64,000 bases of DNA. It comes from Lederbergia sp. NSJ-179. GTDB lineage: Bacteria > Bacillota > Bacilli > Bacillales > Bacillaceae_C. The DNA lies in NCBI RefSeq assembly GCF_022867885.1, contig NZ_JALIFP010000014.1, positions 40,133 to 104,132 of the forward strand, in the 5' to 3' direction. A model generated the notes under the pieces. It had not been told where the DNA came from, did not search any database, and saw only the letters and a list, made by a program, of their open reading frames with translations. Below are positions 28,856-37,121 of the stretch, piece after piece. The stretch's first letter is position 1, and each line of letters starts with the position of its first letter. The translations under genes and the position numbers were made by a program.

Positions 28856-29863
28856 TTATGTGATTCTTTGACACGATTCTCTTACCATTAATTCAGTAGG
28901 AATCATATTCATTGAAATCGTCTCTTTACGATCAATAGCCTCTATTAAAATATCAGCAGCTTTTCCACCTAGACGATTTGTATTCTGTCTAATCGTCGTT
29001 AACTTTGGGGTAGTATATCGAGCTAATTCAATATCATCAAAGCCAATAACAGAGATGTCTTGAGGAACTTGAAGACCACGATCTTTAATCGCTTGTATGG
29101 CGCCAAGAGCCATATAATCACCAGCAACAAAAACAGCCGTTGGCCTCTCTCCTAAATTCATTAGTGTTTGCATCGCTTGATATCCACTATCATAAGTAAA
29201 ATAACCGCCATCCACGATCCATTCCGCTTTGATCGGTAATCCATACTGCTTTAACGCTTGTTTAAACCCATCTTTCCGTTTTGGGCCGGAAAATGTGTCA
29301 TCTCCTCCTGAAATATGGGCAATGTTTCTATGACCTAAGGAATATAAATAGTCTACCGCTTCAACACTACCGCGGTAATTATCTGAACAGATCGTGCTGC
29401 CGTGTTCTGATTCCATATCAATTAGGACACAAGGGATATCACTTCTAAGTAGTTCTTGTACATCTTCATTATGATAATCTGAATGAACAATGATAACACC
29501 GTCTATACTCCTAAATTGACAATGCTCCAAGTAACTAAACTTCCTTTTTCCGATATCTTTTGAAATGAACATTAAGTCATAGCCTTTAGATTCAATTCTT
29601 TCTTTGAAACCTTCAATGACCGCATTAAAAAATGGGTGCTTAATCCCTATTCCAGAAAATTCCAAATAAAGAACACCAACCGTCCATGATTTCTTTGTTA
29701 AAATAGTCTGTGCATGTGAATTGGGGAGATAGCCCATTTCCTTTGCTATTTTTAAGATTTCCTTTTTTGTTTTAGGGCTAATATCCGAGTAATCATTAAA
29801 GGCTTTAGAAACAGTCGTGGCCGAAAATCCTGATTTTAAAGCAACATCATAAATTGTGGGCAA
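28856..29863 (-). CDS. LacI family transcriptional regulator
   Basis: A 335-residue repressor. The helix-turn-helix and hinge read TIYDVALKSGFSATTVSKAF with NDYSDISPKTK. The sugar-binding core (about 60-335) includes VIGFDDIELARYTTPKLTTI. I chose the TTG at 29863, seven bases after GAGGTG, because the conserved LPTIYDVA segment starts there; the longer frame adds 20 unsupported codons. It precedes the GH16 and binding-protein genes on the same strand. Identical operators before its own gene and before GH16 point to autoregulation and control of the glucanase pair. Confidence 0.9.
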   Translation of the reverse strand: MPTIYDVALKSGFSATTVSKAFNDYSDISPKTKKEILKIAKEMGYLPNSHAQTILTKKSWTVGVLYLEFSGIGIKHPFFNAVIEGFKERIESKGYDLMFISKDIGKRKFSYLEHCQFRSIDGVIIVHSDYHNEDVQELLRSDIPCVLIDMESEHGSTICSDNYRGSVEAVDYLYSLGHRNIAHISGGDDTFSGPKRKDGFKQALKQYGLPIKAEWIVDGGYFTYDSGYQAMQTLMNLGERPTAVFVAGDYMALGAIQAIKDRGLQVPQDISVIGFDDIELARYTTPKLTTIRQNTNRLGGKAADILIEAIDRKETISMNMIPTELMVRESCQRIT

Positions 29864-29882
29864 GTTCGTACACCTCACCAAT

Positions 29883-29896
29883 CGAAATGGGTTTCG
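29883..29896. promoter_or_regulatory. LacI-type operator before regulator gene
   Basis: CGAAATGGGTTTCG, the reverse complement of the core at 28825-28838. It lies 20 bases upstream of the LacI TTG start. Confidence 0.7.
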
Positions 29897-29987
29897 CTGT
29901 TGTGTATACGGTACCATGATCAAAGAAAATAATCAACAGAATAAATACATTATTTTTATTTTTTCACCATTTTTCATTTTTCTATTT

Positions 29988-30173
29988 TTATTGACAAAAA
30001 AATATTGCAAAAATGCCAAGCAGCCAAACAACACCGAATAGGATTCGTTCCGAGATTCTAGCTATTAATGAATAAGTCTTTGCCCTGCTGCTAAAGTTCA
30101 CAGGTATACCAAAACGTGATTTCCTTGCGAATAAGGCAAGAATAGGTTCGATGTCAATCGCTGAAAAATAGCA
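29988..30173 (-). pseudogene. Unrecognised coding-like fragment
   Basis: An open stretch of 61 codons without a start reads AIDIEPILALFARKSRFGIP, then VNFSSRAKTYSLIARISERI and a hydrophobic tail (LFGVVWLLGIFAIFF) ending at a stop. It looks like the C-terminus of a membrane-associated protein. I do not recognise the family. The rest of 30174-30376 shows no gene. Confidence 0.3.
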
Positions 30174-30376
30174 TTAAATCATTGGGTAAGTTCTAAATCA
30201 TATAAATCTTGCAGGTCAAAAAGGCCTCCTTGTTGTAGAAAGCACCCAAAAAAGAAACTGGTGGAGCAAACTATTTTCAAAATGAGTTATGCAACAATTG
30301 TTTTTAAAAAGGTGTGAAGACCAGAAATGGAGGATTTTGTTCATTGTAACTAGGTATTTCTATTCCATTCCTCTGT

Positions 30377-30435
30377 TTGATAAACATAATAAACTATATT
30401 AAAATAATGGCATATTAATATAGTTTATTATGTTT
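30377..30435 (+). promoter_or_regulatory. Promoter buried in a 54-bp palindrome
   Basis: TTGATA (30377-30382) and TAAAAT (30400-30405) with a 17-base spacer make a SigA-type promoter. Superimposed is a perfect inverted repeat: 21 bases at 30382-30402 and 21 at 30415-30435, with a 12-base centre. Its right arm ends immediately before the GGGGGAG ribosome binding site. The layout suits an operator covering the promoter, or a 5' leader hairpin beside the ribosome site. Confidence 0.65.
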
Positions 30436-30449
30436 GGGGGAGAAATATA

Positions 30450-31658
30450 ATGATTGTTAACGAAAAACTAAGTCTTATTAGTATTGATCAATATCAAAAA
30501 CTTATAGACGGGTCTATAAGAAGTCTTGGGGGCTATTGGAGATCAATATCCGCATTAGCGAGGCTAATGGAGGAGTTAGGAGAGCTGGGGGAGATTCTTT
30601 TAGACGTCCCAGATGAGTCTGAAGAGCTAGGTGGGGAATTGGCTGATATATTTGTTATTTCAACATGTATAGCAAATCAGTATCTTTCCGACTTAAAATT
30701 GGAGTATGAGCGTATGGGATTTCCAACTGACATTAATGAGTTAAATTTAATCAACTGTAATGACTCGATCTATGAAAAATTTTTAAAGATGTCCATGATT
30801 GCGGGTAGAATTGCAAGAATTATTAATCATTATGAAGGGGATAAGGTTAAAAAGCCAAAAGAAAGAGATAGAACTTTAGGCAGTGAAATTTCTAAACTAC
30901 ATTATGAACTAATAGGACTTTCAAACTTGTTAAATATAAATATATTTCATTATGTTTCCAAGGTCGTGAATATAAGTTCAGTTCGCGATAAGAATAGATT
31001 CAAAATCTCACATGACCCAACAACAGAAGCTTCTCTAGATAGATTTAAATCTGTAATTAATGAAACAGCTTGTTTCTTCTCTCAAAAAGCAAAGGTATGG
31101 GGAAGTTATGAATGGGATTCCAATATTAGTATTAAAGATAATGTCAGAAATACCCTACCATCATTAATGAGATTTACCAAATGCGCAGAAATTGAAGCTT
31201 TAGACGGCTTCGTTATCGAAGTTCGTGATGACAGGTATGCTAATGATATAGATGGTTTAAGTACAGTGTTAAAAGAAACTTTCAACGTGATAGCAGAAAA
31301 CGATCCTACGGGAAAGAATTGCATGAAGGAAAATATAGAAGATGAAAACTGGCAGTTTTCATTTAATAATGTACGCTTATTTGTTACAACATTCGCTAAC
31401 TTTTATTCAGAAAACAATCCAAGATATTCGCCTATTGTTGGTTCATCATTTATTTTTTTACAACCCGAGTTCTCATTTGATCACCACAGAATACACTTTG
31501 GGAATCCACATCGGGATAAAACCAAAGAAACTATTAGAAAAGTATTTAAAAGGAAAGGCTGCATTTATGAGGCGGAACTTATAAAGCAACCCATTGAAGC
31601 CTACAAATATATAAAACCATTGCATATGGATGATGACCCTGTTAGATGGTGGGTGTAG
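30450..31658 (+). CDS. MazG-like / YqcI-like two-domain protein
   Basis: A 402-residue protein. Residues about 30-90 have a MazG/dUTPase-like all-alpha pattern: ARLMEELGELGEI, then GGELADIFVISTCIA. The EExxE and ExxD spacing is expected for metal-dependent nucleotide pyrophosphohydrolases. The middle (110-190) is helical. The C-terminal 200 residues resemble the YqcI/YcgG (GntA-like) family: a KCAEIEALDGFVIEV entry, SSFIFLQPEFSFDHHRIH, a TKETIRKVF helix, and a terminal DPVRWW. YqcI-type proteins include a heme-dependent N-hydroxylase. Both assignments are motif readings, and the fusion is unusual. It is monocistronic under the palindromic promoter. Confidence 0.55.
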   Translation: MIVNEKLSLISIDQYQKLIDGSIRSLGGYWRSISALARLMEELGELGEILLDVPDESEELGGELADIFVISTCIANQYLSDLKLEYERMGFPTDINELNLINCNDSIYEKFLKMSMIAGRIARIINHYEGDKVKKPKERDRTLGSEISKLHYELIGLSNLLNINIFHYVSKVVNISSVRDKNRFKISHDPTTEASLDRFKSVINETACFFSQKAKVWGSYEWDSNISIKDNVRNTLPSLMRFTKCAEIEALDGFVIEVRDDRYANDIDGLSTVLKETFNVIAENDPTGKNCMKENIEDENWQFSFNNVRLFVTTFANFYSENNPRYSPIVGSSFIFLQPEFSFDHHRIHFGNPHRDKTKETIRKVFKRKGCIYEAELIKQPIEAYKYIKPLHMDDDPVRWWV

Positions 31659-31661
31659 ACT

Positions 31662-32050
31662 TTGGATTTGATAAAAAGCTCACATAAAAGGGCGGTCATT
31701 GTGGCTATAATAGTAACCTTTCTTTGGTCTGGTCTAGAAGACATTCCGCCTTTAATTTATGCAGGTATGCGATATGGGGAATAGCATCACTTTGTTTATT
31801 ACCCTTTATCTTTACAAAGAAAAATAGAGAAATAGTTAAAGAGATGTCATGGAGAGAGTGGCTAACCATTATCATATTGGGAATAACGAACTATACTTTG
31901 ACCCAAGGTGCTCAGTTTTTGGCTCTAAAATATCTACCCGCCTCTACAGTAACCTTGCTATTAAACTTTACAACCGTTTTGGTAGCGCTTTTTAGTTTAT
32001 TATTTTTATCTGAGTCCTTGTCTCTAAAAAAATGGGCAAAAGCATTGTGA
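31662..32050 (+). pseudogene. EamA/DMT transporter, broken
   Basis: The EamA-type start (KRAVIVAIIVTFLWS) is followed, in shifted frames, by LEDIPPLIYAGMRY and then a 96-residue open stretch GIASLCLLPFIF...NYTLTQGAQFLALKYLPAST...SLSLKKW. A deletion after FLWS and at least one frameshift separate the pieces. The second half of the transporter is missing where a transposase fragment begins. Unrelated in sequence detail to the intact EamA gene at 24294. Confidence 0.7.
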
Positions 32051-32052
32051 GC

Positions 32053-32683
32053 ATTGCCTGAAACGAGAATATAAGAATGAAGAAACAGGAGAGGTAAAGA
32101 CTATTTATATGCATCACGTTTTGGAAGCAAAGCTAGTGGTTGGGGACATGGTTTTCAGTATTGCATCAGAATTTATTGAGAACGAATCAGAAGATGTGGA
32201 AAAACAAGATTGTGAACGGAATGCCTTTTATCGGATGGAAAAGAAGTTGAAAAATACTTTTAAACGGCTACCAATTTGTATCATCGCAGACAGCTTATAT
32301 GCATGTGAAAACGTATTTCAGCTATGCGATAAGAATAAATGGAAGTTCTTAATTAGGTTCAAAGAAGGAAGCATCAAATCGGTCATGAGGGAATTTCAGA
32401 GTCTTAAAGTATTGGAAAACAGCCATTCTTATGAAGGAATTTCATGGGTAAATGACATATCTTACAACGAACGAACAGTTCATGTACTAGAATTTGTGGA
32501 AGAACTAGAGAAAGACAAAAGGACATTTACTTATATTACCAACATCAAAGTTGGAAAGAAAAAGGCAAAGAAAAAAGCCTCTGATCTGTTAGAGCATTCC
32601 AGACTCTAACACTAACAGAAGAGGACTTAATAAAACTAGAGAAACCCATTCAAGTTAGATTTAACCTAGTAACTAAATTATAG
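32053..32683 (+). pseudogene. DDE transposase remnant
   Basis: The frame enters without a start (HCLKREYKNEETGEVKTIY). It continues through MHHVLEAKLVVGDMVFSIAS, ICIIADSLYACENVFQLC and KFLIRFKEG, then breaks. The true C-terminus (LTLTEEDLIKLEKP with QVRFNLVTKL, then stop) appears in another frame after an internal deletion. The pattern of acidic residues fits a DDE-type insertion sequence transposase; I cannot name the IS family with certainty. N-terminal half missing. Confidence 0.65.
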
Positions 32684-32848
32684 CAAAGGGTGTGGTAATA
32701 AGAAAGTAAAAATTAAGTTATCCACAATCTTAAAGTGAAAACAAGGAATTTGGTTCAATTTGATCTTAAAAATAGGAAGCTCAATTGACGGAACATTCAA
32801 AATTTTTGATAAGGTACTTTTCTTAAAAAAAGGGAACAAAATATAAAT

Positions 32849-32977
32849 TTACTCCTCAGAGCTGAGAACATCTTTTCTAAGTTGACCATACATGGTTCTA
32901 CGTCTATAGTTAGGAATAAACACAATATGGTACATGCAATTCCAATTTGTATGTGATAAACTTGATTTATCTAATAT
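32849..32977 (-). pseudogene. IS200 TnpA (Y1 transposase), N-terminal remnant
   Basis: The frame reads LDKSSLSHTNWNCMYHIVFI, then PNYRRRTMYGQLRKDVLSSE, and stops. This is the diagnostic N-terminus of IS200-type transposases, including the W-C-Y-HIVF-P-YRR pattern. The initiation codon has become ATA and the catalytic HUH and Tyr regions are missing. Inactive. Confidence 0.85.
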
Positions 32978-33300
32978 GGATGTCCTCCTCTGCCCGACAT
33001 TGGCTTGCGAAATCTTTGTCATTATAGCAGAGGAGGACTTTTTTATAGGATAGGAAAGTATAAATTTTGGCTAATGTTGGATCTAGCTCCAGCGCCCAGC
33101 GACTAGCAAACTTTCGGTGCCTGCTTGCGTAAGTCAACATCGATTCACCCTTCGGGTTCATCGTGTTTCCTTTATCTCGTCAGGCCCCTAAAAAGTTTGT
33201 ACGTCGCTAAACGGGCGCTTGCGCTTTTCTTATCATACGTAAAGGTACTTCCGTTTCTGTTCTCCCACGCATAGCGTGGGGCTTAAACTGGAGTTAGTTA
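32978..33300 (-). mobile_element. IS200-type left end, interrupted by a repeat
   Basis: Upstream of the tnpA remnant, GTCCTCCTCTG and CAGAGGAGGAC (11-bp stem, 32981-33040) form the leader hairpin known from IS200 elements. Near 33262-33290, CCCACGC-ATA-GCGTGGG is the end hairpin. Between them, repeat copy 2 (33048-33230) is inserted: removing it restores continuity with the sequence at 20313-20448. Confidence 0.75.
33048..33230 (+). repeat. Interspersed structured repeat, copy 2
   Basis: Shares the ATTTTGGCTAATG/CTAGCTCCAGCGCC beginning and GCGCTTGCGCTTTTCT end with copy 1, with a divergent middle. It interrupts an IS200 left end. Flanking TTTTTATA and CTTATCATAC suggest a short A/T target duplication, too short to prove. 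Confidence 0.75.
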
Positions 33301-33430
33301 TAGCGACTTACCCATTTTGACATTTGGAGGAGATACTCCTTTTTTACATCTCAAAAGCCTTGAGGCTATGGTATATGAAATTGATTCAGTTAGCTAACTA
33401 AATATTCACGCTCTTGAAAGAAGGTATAAA

Positions 33431-34066
33431 ATGAAGATTGATACGCCTAAAATTCCAAATGATTTAACAGAAAGAAAATTTCCCGATATTTATTATGCAG
33501 AAGATCCCGAATTTGAAATGTGTATGATTACCGATTCAGAATTTACCAACGAAGCATTGGATCGATTGAGATTATATAAAACAATCATCAGAAATTGTAA
33601 CTTTACTAATACGGATTTTAGCAGGATTGACCTTACAGATGTGCGCTTTGAAAATTGCGATTTATCCAATACAAATCTAAGTAATGCTTCTATGAATCGA
33701 GTTGAATTTCACAATTGTAAGCTGTTAGGCAACAATCTTACGGAATCATATATTGGTAATACAAGGTTTGAGCAGTCCATTCTAAATATGGTGATGTTTG
33801 GGAATTCAAAATTTGAAAAAGTAATCTTTGACAGTGCTTCTTTAAAAAGTGCTGACCTATATGATTGTAAGTTTAAGAAGGTCGAGTTTCTTTCTTGCAA
33901 CCTCAATGGTGCGAGTTTTGAAGAGACGTCATTAAATGGGATTGATATAAGCTCATCCAATTTTGATTCTTTAATTGTGTCCATTGAAAACTTAAAAGGC
34001 TGCAAAGTGTCGGCGCCTCAAGCCATTCAGTTTGCATCTTTATTAGGGTTAAAGGTTCAAGAATAG
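33431..34066 (+). CDS. Pentapeptide repeat protein (Qnr/MfpA-like)
   Basis: A 211-residue protein made of A(D/N)LXX-type repeats (for example CNFTNTDFSRIDLTDVRFEN, then CDLSNTNLSNASMNRVEF) forming a right-handed beta-helix. The length, the N-terminal non-repeat part and the C-terminal LKGCKVSAPQAIQFASLLGL match the Qnr-like group that binds DNA gyrase as a DNA mimic. Gyrase protection or quinolone tolerance is an inference. The ribosome binding site is GAAAGAAGG. It stands alone between mobile DNA remnants. Confidence 0.85.
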   Translation: MKIDTPKIPNDLTERKFPDIYYAEDPEFEMCMITDSEFTNEALDRLRLYKTIIRNCNFTNTDFSRIDLTDVRFENCDLSNTNLSNASMNRVEFHNCKLLGNNLTESYIGNTRFEQSILNMVMFGNSKFEKVIFDSASLKSADLYDCKFKKVEFLSCNLNGASFEETSLNGIDISSSNFDSLIVSIENLKGCKVSAPQAIQFASLLGLKVQE

Positions 34067-34188
34067 ATGATCTCCCACTATCGGACGATTGTGGAACACC
34101 TCAACAATTCAGGCATTCACTAGTCGCACAGGACAAAAGCGTAAGTGCTCGTTTAGCGACGTTGGTATATGAAAAGACATTGTGGAAC

Positions 34189-34305
34189 TTTATTCGTCGT
34201 TGAAATGGATTTATTCGCCGTAACCCCGTTTTTATTCGTCGTCAGGCTACTTTTATTCGTCATGCTCTGTCTTTACTCGTCATCATGCCGCTTTTATTCG
34301 CCGTT
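34189..34305. repeat. Six-unit 21-bp tandem array
   Basis: The octamer TTTATTCG (once TTTACTCG) recurs at 34189, 34210, 34231, 34252, 34272 and 34293, a period of 21 (once 20). It is usually followed by TCGT, CCGT or TCAT and about nine variable bases. It is not in a supported gene. The strict two-helical-turn period with a conserved core suggests protein-binding sites or a minisatellite. Confidence 0.75.
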
Positions 34306-34361
34306 AAAGGCTTTCAGACCCATTATTTGGCTCAGATAAAATAAGCTCGGATGTAGCTTGA

Positions 34362-34560
34362 AACGAAAGCGCCTGCTACCTTTGACAAGCAAATGTTTTA
34401 GGCAAAAGAAAGGCGTTCTTTGCCTTTCAATGGCTCAGGTTGTAGGAAGAACATCGGCTAAAAGCACGCCGTCCCGGCGTAACGCTGATGGACTCGCTCC
34501 TGCGAGAGCCTCTCATCGATGGCGCCTGAAGCTAGACAACAAATCATTTACATTACAAAA
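34362..34560 (-). repeat. Interspersed structured repeat, copy 3
   Basis: Inverted copy. From right to left it has CTAGCTTCAGGCGCC, a GGACGGCG block, CAACCTGAGCC, ACATTTGCTTGTC and GCGCTTTCG. The internal blocks are rearranged relative to copies 1 and 4. Frames crossing it are not genes. Confidence 0.7.
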
Positions 34561-34580
34561 ATGAGGAGGGGGAATCTAGT

Positions 34581-34948
34581 ATGGGAATAACACTGAAATC
34601 AACATATTTGACCATCCCGGTAAGCAACTTCGATCGTTCTATAGAATGGTACGGACAACATTTGGGTTTTAAGGTACTATGAGGGATCCGTTTTATATTG
34701 AATTGGAAAATGAAGAAGGAATAAAAATCTTACTTCAACAAAATGAAGACAACCTTAATTCCCATTTTGTCTATCCAAATGGAGCACTCCAGTCATCTTA
34801 CGGATTTATGGTTGATGACGCAGAATCTGCGTATCAGTATTTCATTGATAAAGGCATAAAAGTCGGAGAATTCTTTGACTATCAAGGCAAATCCTTTTCA
34901 TTCTACGACCCGGATGGGAATTTTATAGAAATATGGGGTTTAAGCTAA
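34581..34948 (+). pseudogene. VOC/glyoxalase family protein, frameshifted
   Basis: Behind GGAGGGGG, the frame MGITLKSTYLTIPVSNFDRS, then IEWYGQHLGFKVL, ends at TGA. A second frame continues with DPFYIELENEEGIKILLQQN and then ends in GKSFSFYDPDGNFIEIWGLS. Together they make the typical betaalphabetabetabeta repeats of a glyoxalase/bleomycin-resistance protein of about 120 residues. A few codons are missing at the junction near 34678 and the frame changes, so it is a pseudogene. An ATGA-coupled split is theoretically possible. Confidence 0.75.
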
Positions 34949-35050
34949 CAGGCAGCGATAGCACAATAAAAGCAACGGCAGTTTAGGTCTTTCGAGCTCT
35001 TATTCTGCCACCGCTTTTTTGATTCATGATTACATCTTAAGGAGGACAGA

Positions 35051-35133
35051 TCACACCTATACATAATAAATTAGTCCGTGACCGCATTCCGGAAATGATC
35101 CAAAACTCAGGAAAAAGACTAAAAGACGATTAA
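35051..35133 (+). pseudogene. HisE/MazG-like pyrophosphohydrolase, N-terminal scrap
   Basis: Behind AAGGAGG the frame reads TPIHNKLVRDRIPEMIQNSG and then KRLKDD before a stop. NKLVRD(R/K)IPE is the diagnostic start of phosphoribosyl-ATP-pyrophosphohydrolase-like house-cleaning proteins (about 100 residues). There is no ATG and the rest is missing. Confidence 0.7.
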
Positions 35134-35192
35134 AGACGATCTCATTGCATACAAAAGGACCTAAACAATTAGACTGTTTGTTTTTGAAACAG

Positions 35193-35241
35193 TAAAAAAC
35201 ACTTGCTCGCTCCCAGCACGGGGAGTAAGCAAGTGTCTTTT
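35193..35241 (-). terminator. Terminator of the SurA-like lipoprotein gene
   Basis: On the minus strand ACACTTGCT pairs with AGCAAGTGT, with an inner ACTCC/GGAG, followed by TTTTTTACTG. It lies 10 bases past the stop. Confidence 0.85.
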
Positions 35242-35251
35242 ACTTGATAAC

Positions 35252-36007
35252 TTATAGGTTAATCGTGACGTCTGCATCTTTGCGGAGTTCCGCCACATAT
35301 TTCTGGGTTGCCTCTTGTTGCTTCGATTCTTTTAATTCATCTGCTATTTGTGATTTCGCTTCGTCAAAGCTGGGCAATTCTTGATCACTGCCTGTTTCTT
35401 CTTGTTGTGCTTTCATACTTTCATAAGCTTCTTTAATTTCATCTTCTGATGGTTCAATATCTCCGGAAACTTTCGCGATTAGTTGATCTAGCTTCACTTG
35501 TGTTTCGACCTGTGACATGAATTCATCTTCAGCCACGCCTTGTTTTTTAAGTACTTTGAGGAGTTCATCTTTAGATTCCATGTCATATTCTGCGATAAAT
35601 TCATCTATTGTTTTATTGATGTCATCATCCGAGACATTCTTGATTGTATTATTTGCTTCTTGAATAAGCAGTGTTTGTCCCACCATGCCCTCGGCAACCT
35701 GCTTTTTTAATTGATCTTGATCGAGGTCATCTAGGCCTTGTCCAGACATTTGAGCTTGTATGAGTAGTTGTTGAAATTGACCTTGATACATATTTTCGAA
35801 ATCCTCTTTCAATACTTCTTCATCATTCACTTTAGCTACAACATCTGGAATACCCTCTAAATCAGGTTTTGGCATTTCTGTAGCGGCCTTTTCGTTTCCA
35901 TTGCCTTCGGAACCTTCATGTCCTTCTTCATTATCTTTATCCCCACACGCGGCTAGGATGCCGGCAATGAGTATAAAAGATAGCATTAATAACCAGGATT
36001 TTTTCAT
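35252..36007 (-). CDS. SurA N-terminal-like lipoprotein chaperone
   Basis: A 251-residue lipoprotein. The signal peptide ends in the lipobox ILAACGDK. An acidic linker follows (about 25-45), then a SurA/PrsA-type chaperone region: VVAKVNDEEVLKEDFENMYQ to the C-terminal SFDEAKSQIADELKE. The central PpiC parvulin isomerase domain of PrsA is absent (PrsA is about 290 residues). It therefore probably assists folding of secreted proteins without isomerase activity. The ribosome binding site is GGGAGG. Own terminator. Confidence 0.87.
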   Translation of the reverse strand: MKKSWLLMLSFILIAGILAACGDKDNEEGHEGSEGNGNEKAATEMPKPDLEGIPDVVAKVNDEEVLKEDFENMYQGQFQQLLIQAQMSGQGLDDLDQDQLKKQVAEGMVGQTLLIQEANNTIKNVSDDDINKTIDEFIAEYDMESKDELLKVLKKQGVAEDEFMSQVETQVKLDQLIAKVSGDIEPSEDEIKEAYESMKAQQEETGSDQELPSFDEAKSQIADELKESKQQEATQKYVAELRKDADVTINL

Positions 36008-36108
36008 AGTAACCTCCCTTTTTTATCGTGTTGTGCCAGTCTAACATATACACAATAGAAATAACAAGAGGGATTTTCCAATACTCTTCTGAATTGTGTC
36101 AGAGTCTA

Positions 36109-37041
36109 TTAAACTGATTCCATTAAATATGGTTCAAGAGCTTCAGAATAATAAAGCTTACCATTATTCGTTACCACAATTCCTGCTACATCTTCGATCT
36201 GATTTAATGTATCAATGATTTGGCCGGGCGACTGTCCGAATAGGCGGCCTGTCCATATTTCTCCATCAACTGATTTTTTGGATACAATGGTCAACCCAGC
36301 AATTTCTGATTGAATCGGATATCCTGTATGAGGGTCCAGGATGTGGTGGTAAGTTTTGTTATTGGTTGTGAATTTTCTTTCGTATACTCCAGAGGTGACA
36401 ACGGATTGATTGAATGCCCTTAAAACTGCGATGTTATTTCCCCGTGGGAGGAAAGGGTGTTGAATTCCGATTCGCCAGTAACCATCCTCATGTTTGGGAG
36501 AAAATCCATAGGTCATAACATTTCCACCTAAATTGATTAAACCTGCTTGAACATTCATAGATTTCAAATCGTGGATAAGAAGATCGGCAATAAATCCTTT
36601 TGCTAAAGCGCCCAAATCAATAAACATACCAGTATGTTTTAGAAAAACGGTTTGTTCCTGGTCATCCAGGATGATCTCACTAGCATTCGTTTTGCTAAGC
36701 AAAGATTGAATAGTTGCTTTTGATGGAATATGAGCATCTGCAAATCCGATCCGCCAAGCCTGGACAAGCGGCCCAATGGCGATATTTAAAGAACTCCCCG
36801 CAGCCGTGCTATGTTTCTTTCCAACTTTAATTAATTCATACAAACTCGGATGTACTTTCACCGGCTTAATGCCTGCATTTTTGTTCACTTCCATTAATTC
36901 TGAAGTGGGATCATGAGCACTAAAACGTTGCTCATATTCTTTCAATTGAATAACCAGTTCATCCAAAACAAAATTGGCATATTTATGTTGAATTGATAAT
37001 TGGATAATCGTCCCCATCATATGTATTTCACGGCTTTGCAT
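36109..37041 (-). CDS. apbE: FAD:protein FMN transferase
   Basis: A 310-residue ApbE-family enzyme that attaches FMN from FAD to Thr in SGAT-type motifs of target proteins. Motifs include DLGALAKGFIAD, GGNVMTYG, HHILDPHTGYPI and the metal-site Asp in SVDGEIWT. No signal peptide or lipobox is seen, so it acts in the cytoplasm, unlike many ApbE proteins. It lies directly after a flavoprotein gene ending in two SGAT motifs, its likely substrate. A bidirectional hairpin (37083-37110) separates them. Confidence 0.92.
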   Translation of the reverse strand: MQSREIHMMGTIIQLSIQHKYANFVLDELVIQLKEYEQRFSAHDPTSELMEVNKNAGIKPVKVHPSLYELIKVGKKHSTAAGSSLNIAIGPLVQAWRIGFADAHIPSKATIQSLLSKTNASEIILDDQEQTVFLKHTGMFIDLGALAKGFIADLLIHDLKSMNVQAGLINLGGNVMTYGFSPKHEDGYWRIGIQHPFLPRGNNIAVLRAFNQSVVTSGVYERKFTTNNKTYHHILDPHTGYPIQSEIAGLTIVSKKSVDGEIWTGRLFGQSPGQIIDTLNQIEDVAGIVVTNNGKLYYSEALEPYLMESV

Positions 37042-37082
37042 GGTGATCCCCCTTCCGTTACGAATCTTTAAAAATCAACTTG

Positions 37083-37110
37083 AAAAAAGAGGTCGTCGTG
37101 ACCTCTTTTT
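37083..37110. terminator. Bidirectional hairpin between flavoprotein and apbE
   Basis: AAAAAAGAGGTC and GACCTCTTTTT form a stem with a very short loop, with A/T runs on both sides. It may attenuate read-through into apbE. Confidence 0.75.
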
Positions 37111-37121
37111 ATGAAGAATTG

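Noticed and set aside
34189..34305. 21-bp array as CRISPR
   Set aside because: Conserved part about 10-12 bases and variable part about 9 bases; far too short for repeat-spacer units.
34358..34564. 68-codon plus-strand frame
   Set aside because: Entirely within repeat copy 3; no ribosome binding site and no protein-like composition.
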